From Planctomycetota bacterium (lineage in GTDB: Bacteria > Planctomycetota > Phycisphaerae > Phycisphaerales > SM1A02), in the NCBI GenBank assembly GCA_016873115.1, contig VGYB01000021.1, positions 1-35,171 of the forward strand: a stretch of DNA of 35,171 bases, written 5' to 3'. Position numbers and translations under genes: made by a program. This document shows positions 23,673 through 31,792 of this stretch, in pieces. The notes beneath the pieces were generated by a model. That model had not been told where the DNA came from and did no database searches. It worked only from the letters and a program-made list of their open reading frames with translations. How positions within the stretch are numbered: the stretch's first letter is position 1; each line of letters starts with the position of its first letter.

Positions 23673-24812
23673 TCACTCTGCGCTGAAGCGATGCACCATG
23701 CGATGGTCGTATCGCTCGCCGGGGCGCAGCACCACGGTGGGCCAGCCCGGCTTGCCCTGCTTGTTGATGCTGTCGGGATAGGCCTGCGTTTCCAGGCACA
23801 GGCCATCGTGCTTGCGGTAGGTGGCACCGCCCTTGCCGGGGATGCCATCGAGGAAGTTGCCCGAATAGAACTGGATCCCGGGTTGGTTGCTCGAGACGAG
23901 CATCGTGATGCCGGTCTTCGGGCTGCGCAGGAGTGCCGCCGGCCGCATGGCGCCTGCTGCGCCGTCCACGCACCAGTTGTGGTCGAAGCCACCAGGATCA
24001 TCCTTGGTGGCGGGAAGCTGGGCGATGTCGCGGCCGATCGCCTTGGCCACGCGGAAGTCCAGCGGCGTCCCGTCGACGGCCTTGATCTCGCCCGTCGTGA
24101 TCAGCGCCGCATCGACCGGCGTGTACTCGCTGGCCATGAGTTGGAGCTCATGATCGAGGACCGATCCCGACGCATGACCCGAGAGGTTCCAGTACGAGTG
24201 ATGTGCCATGTTCACGACCGTCGGGGCATCGGTCGTTGCCGACATGTCGACGAGCAACTGGTTGAGCGGCGTGAGGGTGTAGGTCACCGTGGCCATGACC
24301 GTGCCGGGGAATCCTTCCTCACCGTCCTTGCTCGTGTAGGTGAAGACGACCTTGGGCATGCCTTGCTCGAGGCTCGCCTTGCCCTCCCAGATGACCTTGT
24401 CGAAACCCTTGGCTCCGCCGTGCAGGCAGTTGGGGCCGTTGTTGCAGGTGACCTGGAACGGCTTTGCATCGATCGTGAACTGGCCCTTGCCGATGCGATT
24501 GGCGCAGCGGCCGGCGGTACAGCCGAAGTACTGCGTCCGCTCCACATAGTCCTGCACGGTCGGTCGACCGAGCACGACATCGATCGGCTTCCCGCTGCGA
24601 TCAGGCACATGGAGTTCGGTGATGATCGTGCCGTAGTTCGTCACGCACATGCGCATGCCGGAACCGCTGTCGAGCGTCCACAGTTGCACGGGCGTGCCAC
24701 CGACGGCTCCCCACTCCATGACGGAAAACGCGGCTGCAGGGTGGCCCTTCTGGTCTGGCGGCATGGTGGTCATGATGGCTCCGGCGAGGAGGGTTGCGGT
24801 GATCAGGCTCAT
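23673..24812 (-). CDS. galM: Aldose 1-epimerase (galactose mutarotase), probably exported
   Basis: GalM interconverts alpha and beta anomers of aldoses. The 379-residue protein has a hydrophobic N-terminus (about 1-16) consistent with export. Conserved sites are N105-R106 (GRCANRIGKGQF), H131 in CLHGGAKGFDK, H205 in NMAHHSYWNL, FDHNW, and the catalytic glutamate E341 in CLETQAYPD. Translation is Shine-Dalgarno-led (AAGGAG on this strand at 24820-24825, 7 nt from the ATG). It begins 20 nt after the short-chain dehydrogenase stop, so the two form an operon, suggesting a linked sugar oxidation or conversion step. Confidence 0.92.
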   Translation of the reverse strand: MSLITATLLAGAIMTTMPPDQKGHPAAAFSVMEWGAVGGTPVQLWTLDSGSGMRMCVTNYGTIITELHVPDRSGKPIDVVLGRPTVQDYVERTQYFGCTAGRCANRIGKGQFTIDAKPFQVTCNNGPNCLHGGAKGFDKVIWEGKASLEQGMPKVVFTYTSKDGEEGFPGTVMATVTYTLTPLNQLLVDMSATTDAPTVVNMAHHSYWNLSGHASGSVLDHELQLMASEYTPVDAALITTGEIKAVDGTPLDFRVAKAIGRDIAQLPATKDDPGGFDHNWCVDGAAGAMRPAALLRSPKTGITMLVSSNQPGIQFYSGNFLDGIPGKGGATYRKHDGLCLETQAYPDSINKQGKPGWPTVVLRPGERYDHRMVHRFSAE

Positions 24813-24832
24813 GCTGTGGCTCCTTGCGGGAT

Positions 24833-25594
24833 TCAGAAGACGGTCATGCCGCCGTTGACGTGGATCGACTGCCCCGTCACGAACCGGGACGCATCGCTCG
24901 ACAGGAAGACGACGGCACCGCCGACATCGTCGGGGGTGCCGAACTTGCCCATCGGGATGAGCCGTTCATAGGCATCCTTCTCGTGCTGCGGATCGTCGGC
25001 GTGGCGCTCGACCGGGATCCAGCCGGGAGCGATCGCGTTGACGGTGATGTGCCACGGTGCGAGCTCCGTCGCCATGCTGCGGGTCCAGCCGATCTGCGCA
25101 CCCTTGGCCGCCACATAGGCGCTGAAGTTGCCGACGCCGCGTGAGAAGACCTCGCTCGTGATGTTGATGATGCGGCCTGCCTTGCGCTGCTTCATCCCGG
25201 GCAGGACCGCGCGCGTCAGCAGGTACGGGCTCTTGACGAAGTAGTCGAGCATGGTCTCATAGAAGGCCCAGTCGTACTTCTCGATGGGCTTGAGCGGCTG
25301 CTTCGGCGTGGCGTTGACCACCAAGGTATGCACCGCTCCAAGCGTGCGCTCGATGTCGGCCACCATGTGGTTCACCTCGCGCTCGTTGGTGACATCGGCG
25401 CGAAAGAGCGCGCCCTCGTAGCCGTGAGCCTTGAACTCGGCGAAGGTGCGCTCGGCCCACGCCCCATCGTTGGCATAGTTGAACGCCACGCGTGCGCCGG
25501 CCTTGCCGAGCGCGAAGCCCATGGCCTTGCCAAGTCCCTTGCTGCTGCCGGTGACGAGCGCGACGCGCCCATGCAGATGGAAGTCCTGCGACAT
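24833..25594 (-). CDS. Short-chain dehydrogenase/reductase
   Basis: This is an NAD(P)H-dependent classical SDR of 253 residues. The nucleotide-binding motif TGSSKGLG is at 15-22, NAT replaces the usual NAG at about 94-96, and the catalytic set is S147, Y160 and K164 (SAYVAAK). The C-terminus is GQSIHVNGGMTVF. It resembles FabG-type 3-oxoacyl-ACP or sugar/glucose dehydrogenase-type members; the pairing with galM makes a sugar substrate plausible but unproven. The start at 25594 follows homology and the -10 TAGCCT (25602-25607, this strand) 7 nt upstream. An in-frame ATG at 25669 would lie upstream of this promoter. Confidence 0.9.
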   Translation of the reverse strand: MSQDFHLHGRVALVTGSSKGLGKAMGFALGKAGARVAFNYANDGAWAERTFAEFKAHGYEGALFRADVTNEREVNHMVADIERTLGAVHTLVVNATPKQPLKPIEKYDWAFYETMLDYFVKSPYLLTRAVLPGMKQRKAGRIINITSEVFSRGVGNFSAYVAAKGAQIGWTRSMATELAPWHITVNAIAPGWIPVERHADDPQHEKDAYERLIPMGKFGTPDDVGGAVVFLSSDASRFVTGQSIHVNGGMTVF

Positions 25595-25661
25595 GTTCGG
25601 AAGGCTAGTCCAATGCGGCGCAGGGGCGTTCTCGGACTCCATCCACGATGGATCCAAACAC

Positions 25662-25689
25662 TTGCGCAACCATGCGGGAACGGTATAGT
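25662..25689 (+). promoter_or_regulatory. Promoter of tRNA-Gly(GCC)
   Basis: TTGCGC (25662-25667), a 16-bp spacer and TATAGT (25684-25689) lie 34 nt upstream of the mature tRNA. The -10 is near-consensus, the -35 only half. Confidence 0.6.
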
Positions 25690-25723
25690 TCCCGTCCCTC
25701 CAGTGAGTCCTGGCGGGTTTAGT

Positions 25724-25795
25724 GCGGGTGTAGCTCAGCGGTAGAGCGCTACCTTGCCAAGGTAGATGTCGAGGGTTCGATCCCCTTCACCCGCT
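25724..25795 (+). tRNA. tRNA-Gly (anticodon GCC)
   Basis: The acceptor GCGGGTG pairs perfectly with CACCCGC. The anticodon stem CTACC/GGTAG encloses TTGCCAA with anticodon GCC at 25756-25758. The T-arm contains GGTTCGATC. CCA is not encoded. It is the natural comparator for the second tRNA-Gly at 33144. Confidence 0.97.
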
Positions 25796-25805
25796 TGCCA
25801 TGCTC

Positions 25806-25841
25806 GAAGCCGAAGGACAGGCCTTCGGCTTCGTCGCTTTT
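25806..25841 (+). terminator. Intrinsic terminator after tRNA-Gly(GCC)
   Basis: A perfect 11-bp stem GAAGCCGAAGG / CCTTCGGCTTC (25806-25816, 25822-25832) with loop ACAGG is followed by GTCGCTTTT. Confidence 0.8.
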
Positions 25842-25974
25842 GCGCGCGGGTGGCCCGCTGCGCGGGCAGCGGCCGATGGCCGCCAGGGTCTGCGGGCCTC
25901 TTATAGGACGACCATGGCCTCGTCATTCCTGACCGCAGCCGCGACAGGAAGCGGCGGGTCGTATCATCTCCGGC

Positions 25975-26181
25975 ATGAAGCCCATCGCCCGACTCGTACT
26001 CGTTGCTGCCACGCTGATGGCCTGCGACAGCGATCCTGATTCTGTCAACCGGGTCTTCGGGACCGAGGACGAGCGTGCCCGCGAACAGGAGCAACTCAAC
26101 GCCATCTCCGAGCAGGATGATGCCAACAACGCCGACGCCGGGATCACCAACGACGCCGAGATGCAGCCGTTGAACCCCTGA
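25975..26181 (+). CDS. Small putative lipoprotein, acidic
   Basis: This 68-residue product has a signal peptide with lipobox LMAC (candidate lipidated C17) followed by a short, acidic Asn/Asp/Glu-rich mature part. No domain is recognised. A -10 TATCAT (25962-25967) ends 7 nt before the ATG, identical in sequence and spacing to that of the other small lipoprotein gene at 11318. Confidence 0.7.
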   Translation: MKPIARLVLVAATLMACDSDPDSVNRVFGTEDERAREQEQLNAISEQDDANNADAGITNDAEMQPLNP

Positions 26182-26308
26182 CCAGGAGCCGGCGCTGACC
26201 CGGCTGGCGAGTCGGTTCGGCGGGTGCTGATCGTGGTGCGCGGGAAAATCTTTCGCGGATTCGAACCTCCGGTGTGGCCCCACCCAAAACCGTACCTACC
26301 TTGACGGC

Positions 26309-28561
26309 ATGACCAGTCGATCAATCGCTGCCCCCACGGCGTGCTGTGCCATGGTGCTCGGCTTGGCGACCCACGCCCAAGCGAGCGGCGGGTCGGGCGC
26401 TCCACCCATGCAGGACTGCGGGCTCGAACGGATCACCCACTTCATTCCGTATGAGCCACTCCTTCCCCACGACCTTCCCGCGACCTTCACTGTCGAGGCA
26501 CCCTTGGGCGTGCAGGTGGTCACGCTCGAACTGACCAAGCACTCCGTCCGCAGTGACCGATTCAAGGTGCTCGTGGACGATGGCCGCACGCTTCGAGAAG
26601 TCGATGCGCCAGCGATCCGGACCTACCGAGGTTCGATCGCTGGGCGTCCGGGAACATCCGTCACCGGCTCGCTGCTGCCGACCGGGTTCAGCGGGATCGT
26701 GACCTTCGAAGATGGATCGGCCTTCGGCATCCAGCCGCTGCATGAGTTGTGTGCCGACCTGCCCGCATCGTCGGTGCACGCGACCTATGCAGCCTCCGAT
26801 GTCACCATCGATGAAGCAGGCTGCGCACTCGGGCGCCCGGGCTTCGACACCGAGCTCTACCGCGTGGCGCCGGAGTCCGGAGGCGGTGGATCGCTGGCCG
26901 GCACCACCCCGCAGCAGGTCGAGGTCGCGTGCGAGACGGACTACGAGTTCTTCCAGAAGAACGGGAGCTCGGTCACCAACACGGTGAACGACATCGAGAA
27001 CATCATCGCCAATGTCAACACGATCTACGACCGCGATGTCAACATCGTGCACGAGATCAGCGTGATGGTGATCCGATCAGCCTCCACCGATCCGTATGCC
27101 GGAACCACCATCGATGCCCGACTCAATGAGTTCGATGCCCTGTGGGGCGCAACGCCCCTCAGCGGCGCCTTCCGCGACATCGCGCACATGTTCAGCGGCT
27201 ACAACTTCTCGGGCGGCGCGATCGGGCTTGCATACCTGGGCGTGGTCTGCCAAGCCGCGTCGGGCGTTGGCTATGGCATCGTGGAGAGCCGCTACACGAC
27301 GACGCTGACCTTCCGCGTGTCGCTCTCGGCGCACGAACTTGGCCACAACTGGAACTGCACGCACTGCGACTCGGACGGAAACGACAACTGCCACATCATG
27401 TGCTCGGCGAACGGGGGATGCGGCGGGCTGAACGGAAGCAACCTGAAACTCGACACCCGAGCCATCAACGAGGCTACCGGCTTTGTCAATGCGGTGACCT
27501 GCGACTTCACACGGCCCCTCCCCTCCTCCCCGCCATTCATCGACGACTTTGATCTTGGCACCGCGCTGGCGACCTTGCGGTGGACCTACAACGATGGCGT
27601 GACCATCTCTGCAACCGCGCTCAATGAGCCAACTGCACCGAACTCCATGAACCTTGGGTCGACCGGCACCGGCGAGTACGACGATGACGAATGTCGCACG
27701 AACACCGTGCAGCTGGGCGTCCTTGCGGCGGCCAGCGTGAGTTACTTCACATCGCGGCTGGGGGTCGAGTCGGGCGAGCAGCTCTTCGTCGAGTACCTCA
27801 ACAGCGCACTGGACTGGGCGGCCCTGAACACCGTGACCTCCGACGGGGTGTCCGTCACCGGCTTCACGTTCCACGAGCACATCCTTCCTGCCGATGCGCG
27901 GCACAACCAGTTCCGGCTGCGCTTCCGCGTGAACGGAAACGACACTGCAGACAACTGGTACGTGGACAGCGTGCGCGTGCTCGGGCCGCCAGCGAACGAT
28001 GGGTGCGCCGGCGCCATCGATGTCGGCCTCGGCACGACCCCGTTCACCACCGCGCCGGCAACCGACTCGATCGGCTCGCTGCCTGCGTCGTGCAACGATG
28101 GAGCGGGCACCGTGTGCGCAAAGGACATCTGGTTCCGCCATGTGGCGACGTGCGACGGCACGCTGACGGTGGAGACCTGCGGATCGCCGACCTTTGACTC
28201 GCGGGTGGCGGTCTATGCCGGCAGCGCCTGCCCGACCGCAACCACGGTCCCTGCGGGCTGCGATGACACGACTGCCGGATGCTCCGGCAACGGTGGGCGC
28301 GTCACGCTCGATGTCACCGCGGGAAGCACATGGCTCATTCGCGTCGGTGCACCGGTGGCGGGCGTCGGCGGGTCAGGTGCGCTCTCGATCACGTGCGTGA
28401 CGGCATGCGCCGCTGACCTCAATGGCGACGGGCTGGTCGATGGCAACGACCTCGGCGTTTTGCTCGGGAGCTGGGGAACTGCTGGCGGCGACCTCGATGG
28501 TTCCGGCATCACGGACGGTGCCGATCTGGGCGTCATGCTCGGCTCGTGGGGACCGTGCTGA
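26309..28561 (+). CDS. Secreted metzincin metalloprotease with dockerin-like tail
   Basis: This 750-residue exported zinc protease has a signal peptide (1 to about 25) and a reprolysin-like propeptide region (about 35-190, including TYRGSIAGRPGTSV). The catalytic domain follows from about residue 205 (VEVACETDYEFFQ). The active site is HELGHNWNCTH (342-352), the metzincin HExxHxxxxxH form, with CHIMCS as probable Met-turn. Beyond it are a beta-rich domain (about 410-565) and a pre-peptidase-like domain (NDGCAGAIDVG to about 700). Two terminal dockerin-like motifs (DLNGDGLVDGNDLGVLLGSW and a second copy) end the protein. TACCTT (26297-26302) lies 6 nt before the ATG. It probably degrades extracellular protein alongside the M36-like enzyme at 1653. 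Confidence 0.9.
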   Translation: MTSRSIAAPTACCAMVLGLATHAQASGGSGAPPMQDCGLERITHFIPYEPLLPHDLPATFTVEAPLGVQVVTLELTKHSVRSDRFKVLVDDGRTLREVDAPAIRTYRGSIAGRPGTSVTGSLLPTGFSGIVTFEDGSAFGIQPLHELCADLPASSVHATYAASDVTIDEAGCALGRPGFDTELYRVAPESGGGGSLAGTTPQQVEVACETDYEFFQKNGSSVTNTVNDIENIIANVNTIYDRDVNIVHEISVMVIRSASTDPYAGTTIDARLNEFDALWGATPLSGAFRDIAHMFSGYNFSGGAIGLAYLGVVCQAASGVGYGIVESRYTTTLTFRVSLSAHELGHNWNCTHCDSDGNDNCHIMCSANGGCGGLNGSNLKLDTRAINEATGFVNAVTCDFTRPLPSSPPFIDDFDLGTALATLRWTYNDGVTISATALNEPTAPNSMNLGSTGTGEYDDDECRTNTVQLGVLAAASVSYFTSRLGVESGEQLFVEYLNSALDWAALNTVTSDGVSVTGFTFHEHILPADARHNQFRLRFRVNGNDTADNWYVDSVRVLGPPANDGCAGAIDVGLGTTPFTTAPATDSIGSLPASCNDGAGTVCAKDIWFRHVATCDGTLTVETCGSPTFDSRVAVYAGSACPTATTVPAGCDDTTAGCSGNGGRVTLDVTAGSTWLIRVGAPVAGVGGSGALSITCVTACAADLNGDGLVDGNDLGVLLGSWGTAGGDLDGSGITDGADLGVMLGSWGPC

Positions 28562-28590
28562 CGCGGGACCACGGCGCTAGAGTCGGGCGC

Positions 28591-28734
28591 ATGACCAGCG
28601 CCATGCACGCCGGGAAACGATGTTCTGTCCTGGCTGAGCTGCCCATGGGAATCGGATTGGCCACTGGCGTCGCCACGACATGCAGCGTTCGATCAACATC
28701 CTGCTCGGCAGTGCGCTCGCGACGATCGGCCTGA
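28591..28734 (+). CDS. Possible short ORF overlapping the small membrane protein gene
   Basis: The ATG at 28591 is preceded at 7 nt by TAGAGT (28578-28583), the spacing seen at other starts in this window. The encoded 47 residues are Ser/Arg/Cys-rich, without recognisable features, and overlap the start of the 28680 gene in another frame. It could be a translated leader controlling that gene, or the promoter may simply drive an mRNA with an untranslated leader of about 85 nt. Confidence 0.25.
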   Translation: MTSAMHAGKRCSVLAELPMGIGLATGVATTCSVRSTSCSAVRSRRSA

Positions 28735-28949
28735 CGGTGTCGGCCATCCTCGGCATCCGGTTCGCGACAGGCGTGACGCCGCAACTGGGCCTCGAACCCC
28801 CGTTCATCGTGCTGCTCTCGTGCACCTTCTTGGTGACCGCGCTCAGCCTTGCACGCGGCCGCGTCAGCATCATGCAGGGAAAGGTGCACATGATGCTCTT
28901 CCTTGCGTGGATTGTCACGATCCTCGATGAGGCGAGCGCGCCCGCCTGA
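28680..28949 (+). CDS. Small membrane protein, unknown
   Basis: This 89-residue product has three hydrophobic stretches (about 5-28, 40-58, 69-83) separated by short polar loops, so it is probably a small integral membrane protein. No family was recognised. There is no Shine-Dalgarno and no start-proximal -10 directly before this ATG, and an in-frame stop just upstream (28635-28637) excludes a longer version. Its 3' end faces the agmatinase-like gene, 38 bp away. Confidence 0.5.
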   Translation: MQRSINILLGSALATIGLTVSAILGIRFATGVTPQLGLEPPFIVLLSCTFLVTALSLARGRVSIMQGKVHMMLFLAWIVTILDEASAPA

Positions 28950-28987
28950 ACCCGGGTCGTTTCGGTCGGTCTGCGAGGCGCCAGGCT

Positions 28988-30046
28988 TCAGATCGCCTTC
29001 CGGCTCCGGAGCGCGCACCCTGCGAGCTTGTAGAGCACCCGGGCGCCCACGCAGCCGTTCCATTCATCATCCGGGGCGCCGGGCGCGACCTCGCAAAGAT
29101 CAAAGCCGATGACGCGGCGCCCGCTCGCCGCAAGCAGCTCGAGCAGGTGGCAGACTTCGGGGAACGACAGGCCGCCGGGGACGGGCGTGCCGGTGCGGGG
29201 ACAGAGATCGGCGGTCAGGCCATCGATGTCGAACGAGACATGGACCTCGCGTGGCAAGGAGGCGATGATGTCCTTGCAGACGGCGGTCCAGGTCGCACCG
29301 CCGAACTGGCGATCGCGCAGGCGCTGGTCGAAGAAGGTCTTCACGCGGCCCTTGGATTGCTTGATGAACTCGACTTCCCGCGAGCCGACATCGCGGATGC
29401 CGACCTGCACCAGCCGCTTCACGCCCGGCAGACGGGTCATCACATTGTGGAAGATGCTCGCGTGGCTCCACGCGAAGCCCTCGAACGAGTCGCGCAGGTC
29501 GGCGTGGGCATCGATCTGCAGGATCCCCATGCCCGGATGGCGGAGCGAGAGCTCGGCGATGAGACCGAACGGACTCGCATGGTCGCCACCGAGCACGGCG
29601 GGAATCGCGCCACGGTCGAGGATGCGTGCCGACTCCGCCGCGACGAATCCGTGCACCAGTTCGCTTGCCGCGTTGACTGCCGCAACGGCCTTCTGGTGCG
29701 CCCGGTTGCCCGGTACCGCCCCACCCGCGCGGATGATCGGTTCGGCTGCCTTGCGCGCGCGCTTGGAGAGCGCGGCGATCGGCTTGGGGATCGGCAGCAT
29801 CCCGATGCCCCCCTGCCAGATCGGTCCGTACTGGATGTCCTCGAGGTCGACCTGCTTGCTCGCCTCAAGCACATGCTCGGGGCCGCATGCGGTGCCGGCT
29901 CGGTAGCTCGTCGTGGCGTCGAAGGGAACCGGGATCACCACGAGCCGTGCATCCTCGGGGCGGGTGTCGAGTCCGAAGAGGCCATCGCCGGTGGCAGCGG
30001 CATCGGGGTCGAATCCAGCGGGCACGATCGGCTTGCGTGAGGGCAT
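28988..30046 (-). CDS. Agmatinase/arginase-family ureohydrolase
   Basis: This 352-residue manganese enzyme of the ureohydrolase fold cleaves a guanidino group to urea (agmatine to putrescine is the commonest activity). All metal ligands are present: H156 in LGGDHASP, D179/H181/D183 in QIDAHADLRD, and D273/D275 in SFDIDGL. The downstream TGTPVPGG loop also fits. The substrate-specificity loop reads FEGFAWSHASIFHNVM, agmatinase-like, while the DIDGLTADLCPRTGTP segment is variant (usually DGLDPxxAPGTGTP), so the exact guanidino substrate is uncertain. Start 30046 is supported by the -10 TACGAT (30053-30058, this strand), 6 nt away. The open frame extends 84 codons further, but that part has no homology-like features. 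Confidence 0.9.
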   Translation of the reverse strand: MPSRKPIVPAGFDPDAAATGDGLFGLDTRPEDARLVVIPVPFDATTSYRAGTACGPEHVLEASKQVDLEDIQYGPIWQGGIGMLPIPKPIAALSKRARKAAEPIIRAGGAVPGNRAHQKAVAAVNAASELVHGFVAAESARILDRGAIPAVLGGDHASPFGLIAELSLRHPGMGILQIDAHADLRDSFEGFAWSHASIFHNVMTRLPGVKRLVQVGIRDVGSREVEFIKQSKGRVKTFFDQRLRDRQFGGATWTAVCKDIIASLPREVHVSFDIDGLTADLCPRTGTPVPGGLSFPEVCHLLELLAASGRRVIGFDLCEVAPGAPDDEWNGCVGARVLYKLAGCALRSRKAI

Positions 30047-30199
30047 CGCGGGATCGTAGTGATGGTGATGGCTCGTGTGGAGTGCATGGTCACGACTCAT
30101 CGATCGCTGGAGGATTATGTCCAAACACACCTCTCGGGAGCACTCCGGTGAATTGGCCATCGAGCCATGGATCCCTTCTGCACTCGATATCCTCTCTCC

Positions 30200-30703
30200 A
30201 TGGTCAATGTGATCTGCATGCGATGGGGCACGAAGTTCGGGCCTGAGTATCCGAATCGGCTGCACACCATGGTGTCGAGGCACCTCAAGCGCCCCCACCG
30301 ATTCATCTGCATGACCGACGATGCCCGCGGCATGTCCGCTGGCATCGAGGCGCGACCACTTCCCGACTTCGACGACCTAGGCGGTCCCGAACGCGGATGG
30401 CGGAAGATCTCCACGTTCAGGCGCCCGCTGTTCGATCTCGTGGGCGCCACGCTCTTCCTCGACCTGGACATCGTCATCGTCGACTCGATCGATCCGCTCT
30501 TCGACCACCCGGGCGAGTTCCTGATCATCAAGGACTGGGTGCAGCCTTGGCGACCGACCGGGAATTCCTCGGTCTACCGCTTCGAAGCGGGTGCACATCC
30601 CGAGCTCTTGGACAGGTTCCAGGGCGAGGCCATGGACGGGATCACCACGAAGATCACCCGCCACGTGCATCCCGCGCCGTGGGTGGCGCAGCACTGGGGA
30701 TGA
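30200..30703 (+). CDS. GT-A-type glycosyltransferase, apparently internally shortened
   Basis: The 167-residue product begins like a GT-A glycosyltransferase family (VNVICMRWGTKFGPEYPNRL) and has the metal-binding DxD in FLDLDIVIVDSIDPLF and the acceptor-side GNSSVYRFEAGAHPELL. Family members as I recall them are about 250-290 residues, with a HEQ-type segment and an FHG motif before a C-terminal PTPWIAEHW. Here HPAPWVAQHWG follows GITTKITRH directly, so roughly 100 residues appear deleted in frame. TATCCT (30188-30193) ends 6 nt before the ATG, choosing 30200 over the upstream ATG at 30167. It overlaps the next gene by ATGA. Confidence 0.75.
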   Translation: MVNVICMRWGTKFGPEYPNRLHTMVSRHLKRPHRFICMTDDARGMSAGIEARPLPDFDDLGGPERGWRKISTFRRPLFDLVGATLFLDLDIVIVDSIDPLFDHPGEFLIIKDWVQPWRPTGNSSVYRFEAGAHPELLDRFQGEAMDGITTKITRHVHPAPWVAQHWG

Positions 30704-31782
30704 GCGGGGCGCTACGCATCCTCGAGCCGAACCTGGTAAGCAACGCCGGGCACTATGCCGAGTTCGCACGGGCGTTGGCGGAGCGCTGTACGCCGCGATT
30801 CGATCGACTTGAGGTGCATGGCGGTGCAGGCATGCACCGTGTCGGTCTCCTCGACCACGAATTGATTACAGCCGTGCCATCGTGTGCCGAGACTTCAGAG
30901 TCACGCGTGCTCAGGCGCCTCTCGGCGGACTGCCAAACGCCGCTGCTGATCCTGACCGCCAAGGCTCGTCACACCTTCGAACTCGAGCTCTTGCACTTGG
31001 GGCTTCGACATGACCCGGCACACATCACGCTGTGTTTCCACTGGCAAGAGGCTGGAACCCTTCAGCGAATCGCCATGTCATTGGCGCGTTCGGTGCGGCG
31101 CAAGGCCACAGCGCTCGCCTTCACGGCAACCACCGCCGCGTTTCTGCGATGTGGAGGCTGGCGAAACGTGGTCCAGATTGCCTACCCCGCTCGAGCACCG
31201 AGTGCGCTGCCCGATCTGCTACCCGTGCCAACACGCCTGCTCGTCGCCGGCACTGCACGGCTCAACAAGGGCATCCACCTCATCGCCCAACTCGCAGATC
31301 GGTACTCACAGAGCCAACCAGAGATTCCCATGCTGGTCCAGACCACCGGCAAGCGCGCCGGCCGCCACAGTGCCGCGGAGCATGCGCCATTGGAACAACT
31401 TGGGCAATGCGCCTGGAGAGGACTTCACCTCGATGCCAGTGCACCGAACCGCGACGAGTATGCTCGACGATTCAGCGGCGCACTGGTGCTCACTCCCTAC
31501 GATCCAGTGCATTTCCGGGACAACGTCAGCGGAATCGCTCTGGATGCCTTGCTGCATGGCGCGCCGATCATCGCCACGGCGGGCACATGGCCAGCGCGCC
31601 TCATCGAGCGCTTCGGTTGCGGTGTGTGCATGAAGACATGGGACGCAGAGTGTTTTCAGAAGTCCATCCAACAAGCCGTTCGCCAGTGGACCGACATCAG
31701 CGAGGCAGCACACCATGCGGCAGTCGCGTTGGCTGCCGAGCACGACCCGCGCCACGTGATTCATGCGATTCCTGCAGGTTGA
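30700..31782 (+). CDS. GT4-like glycosyltransferase (GT-B fold)
   Basis: This 360-residue sugar transferase has two Rossmann-like halves: an N-terminal acceptor domain (starts ILEPNLVSNAGHYAEFARAL) and a C-terminal donor domain with LLVAGTARLNKGIHLIAQLA and the nucleotide-sugar loop NVSGIALDALLHGAPIIATA. The ATG overlaps the stop of the upstream glycosyltransferase in ATGA, so translation is coupled and the two probably act in one glycan pathway (donor and acceptor unknown). Its 3' end abuts or overlaps the transporter start. Codon and base use looks slightly less GC-rich than the neighbours, hinting at separate origin; this is impressionistic. Confidence 0.82.
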   Translation: MSGALRILEPNLVSNAGHYAEFARALAERCTPRFDRLEVHGGAGMHRVGLLDHELITAVPSCAETSESRVLRRLSADCQTPLLILTAKARHTFELELLHLGLRHDPAHITLCFHWQEAGTLQRIAMSLARSVRRKATALAFTATTAAFLRCGGWRNVVQIAYPARAPSALPDLLPVPTRLLVAGTARLNKGIHLIAQLADRYSQSQPEIPMLVQTTGKRAGRHSAAEHAPLEQLGQCAWRGLHLDASAPNRDEYARRFSGALVLTPYDPVHFRDNVSGIALDALLHGAPIIATAGTWPARLIERFGCGVCMKTWDAECFQKSIQQAVRQWTDISEAAHHAAVALAAEHDPRHVIHAIPAG

Positions 31783-31792
31783 ATCAGGACTT

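Noticed and set aside
26256-26275. T-arm-like sequence GGATTCGAACC on the plus strand (tRNA remnant on minus)
   Set aside because: The flanking bases do not form an acceptor, D or anticodon arm; a short chance match.
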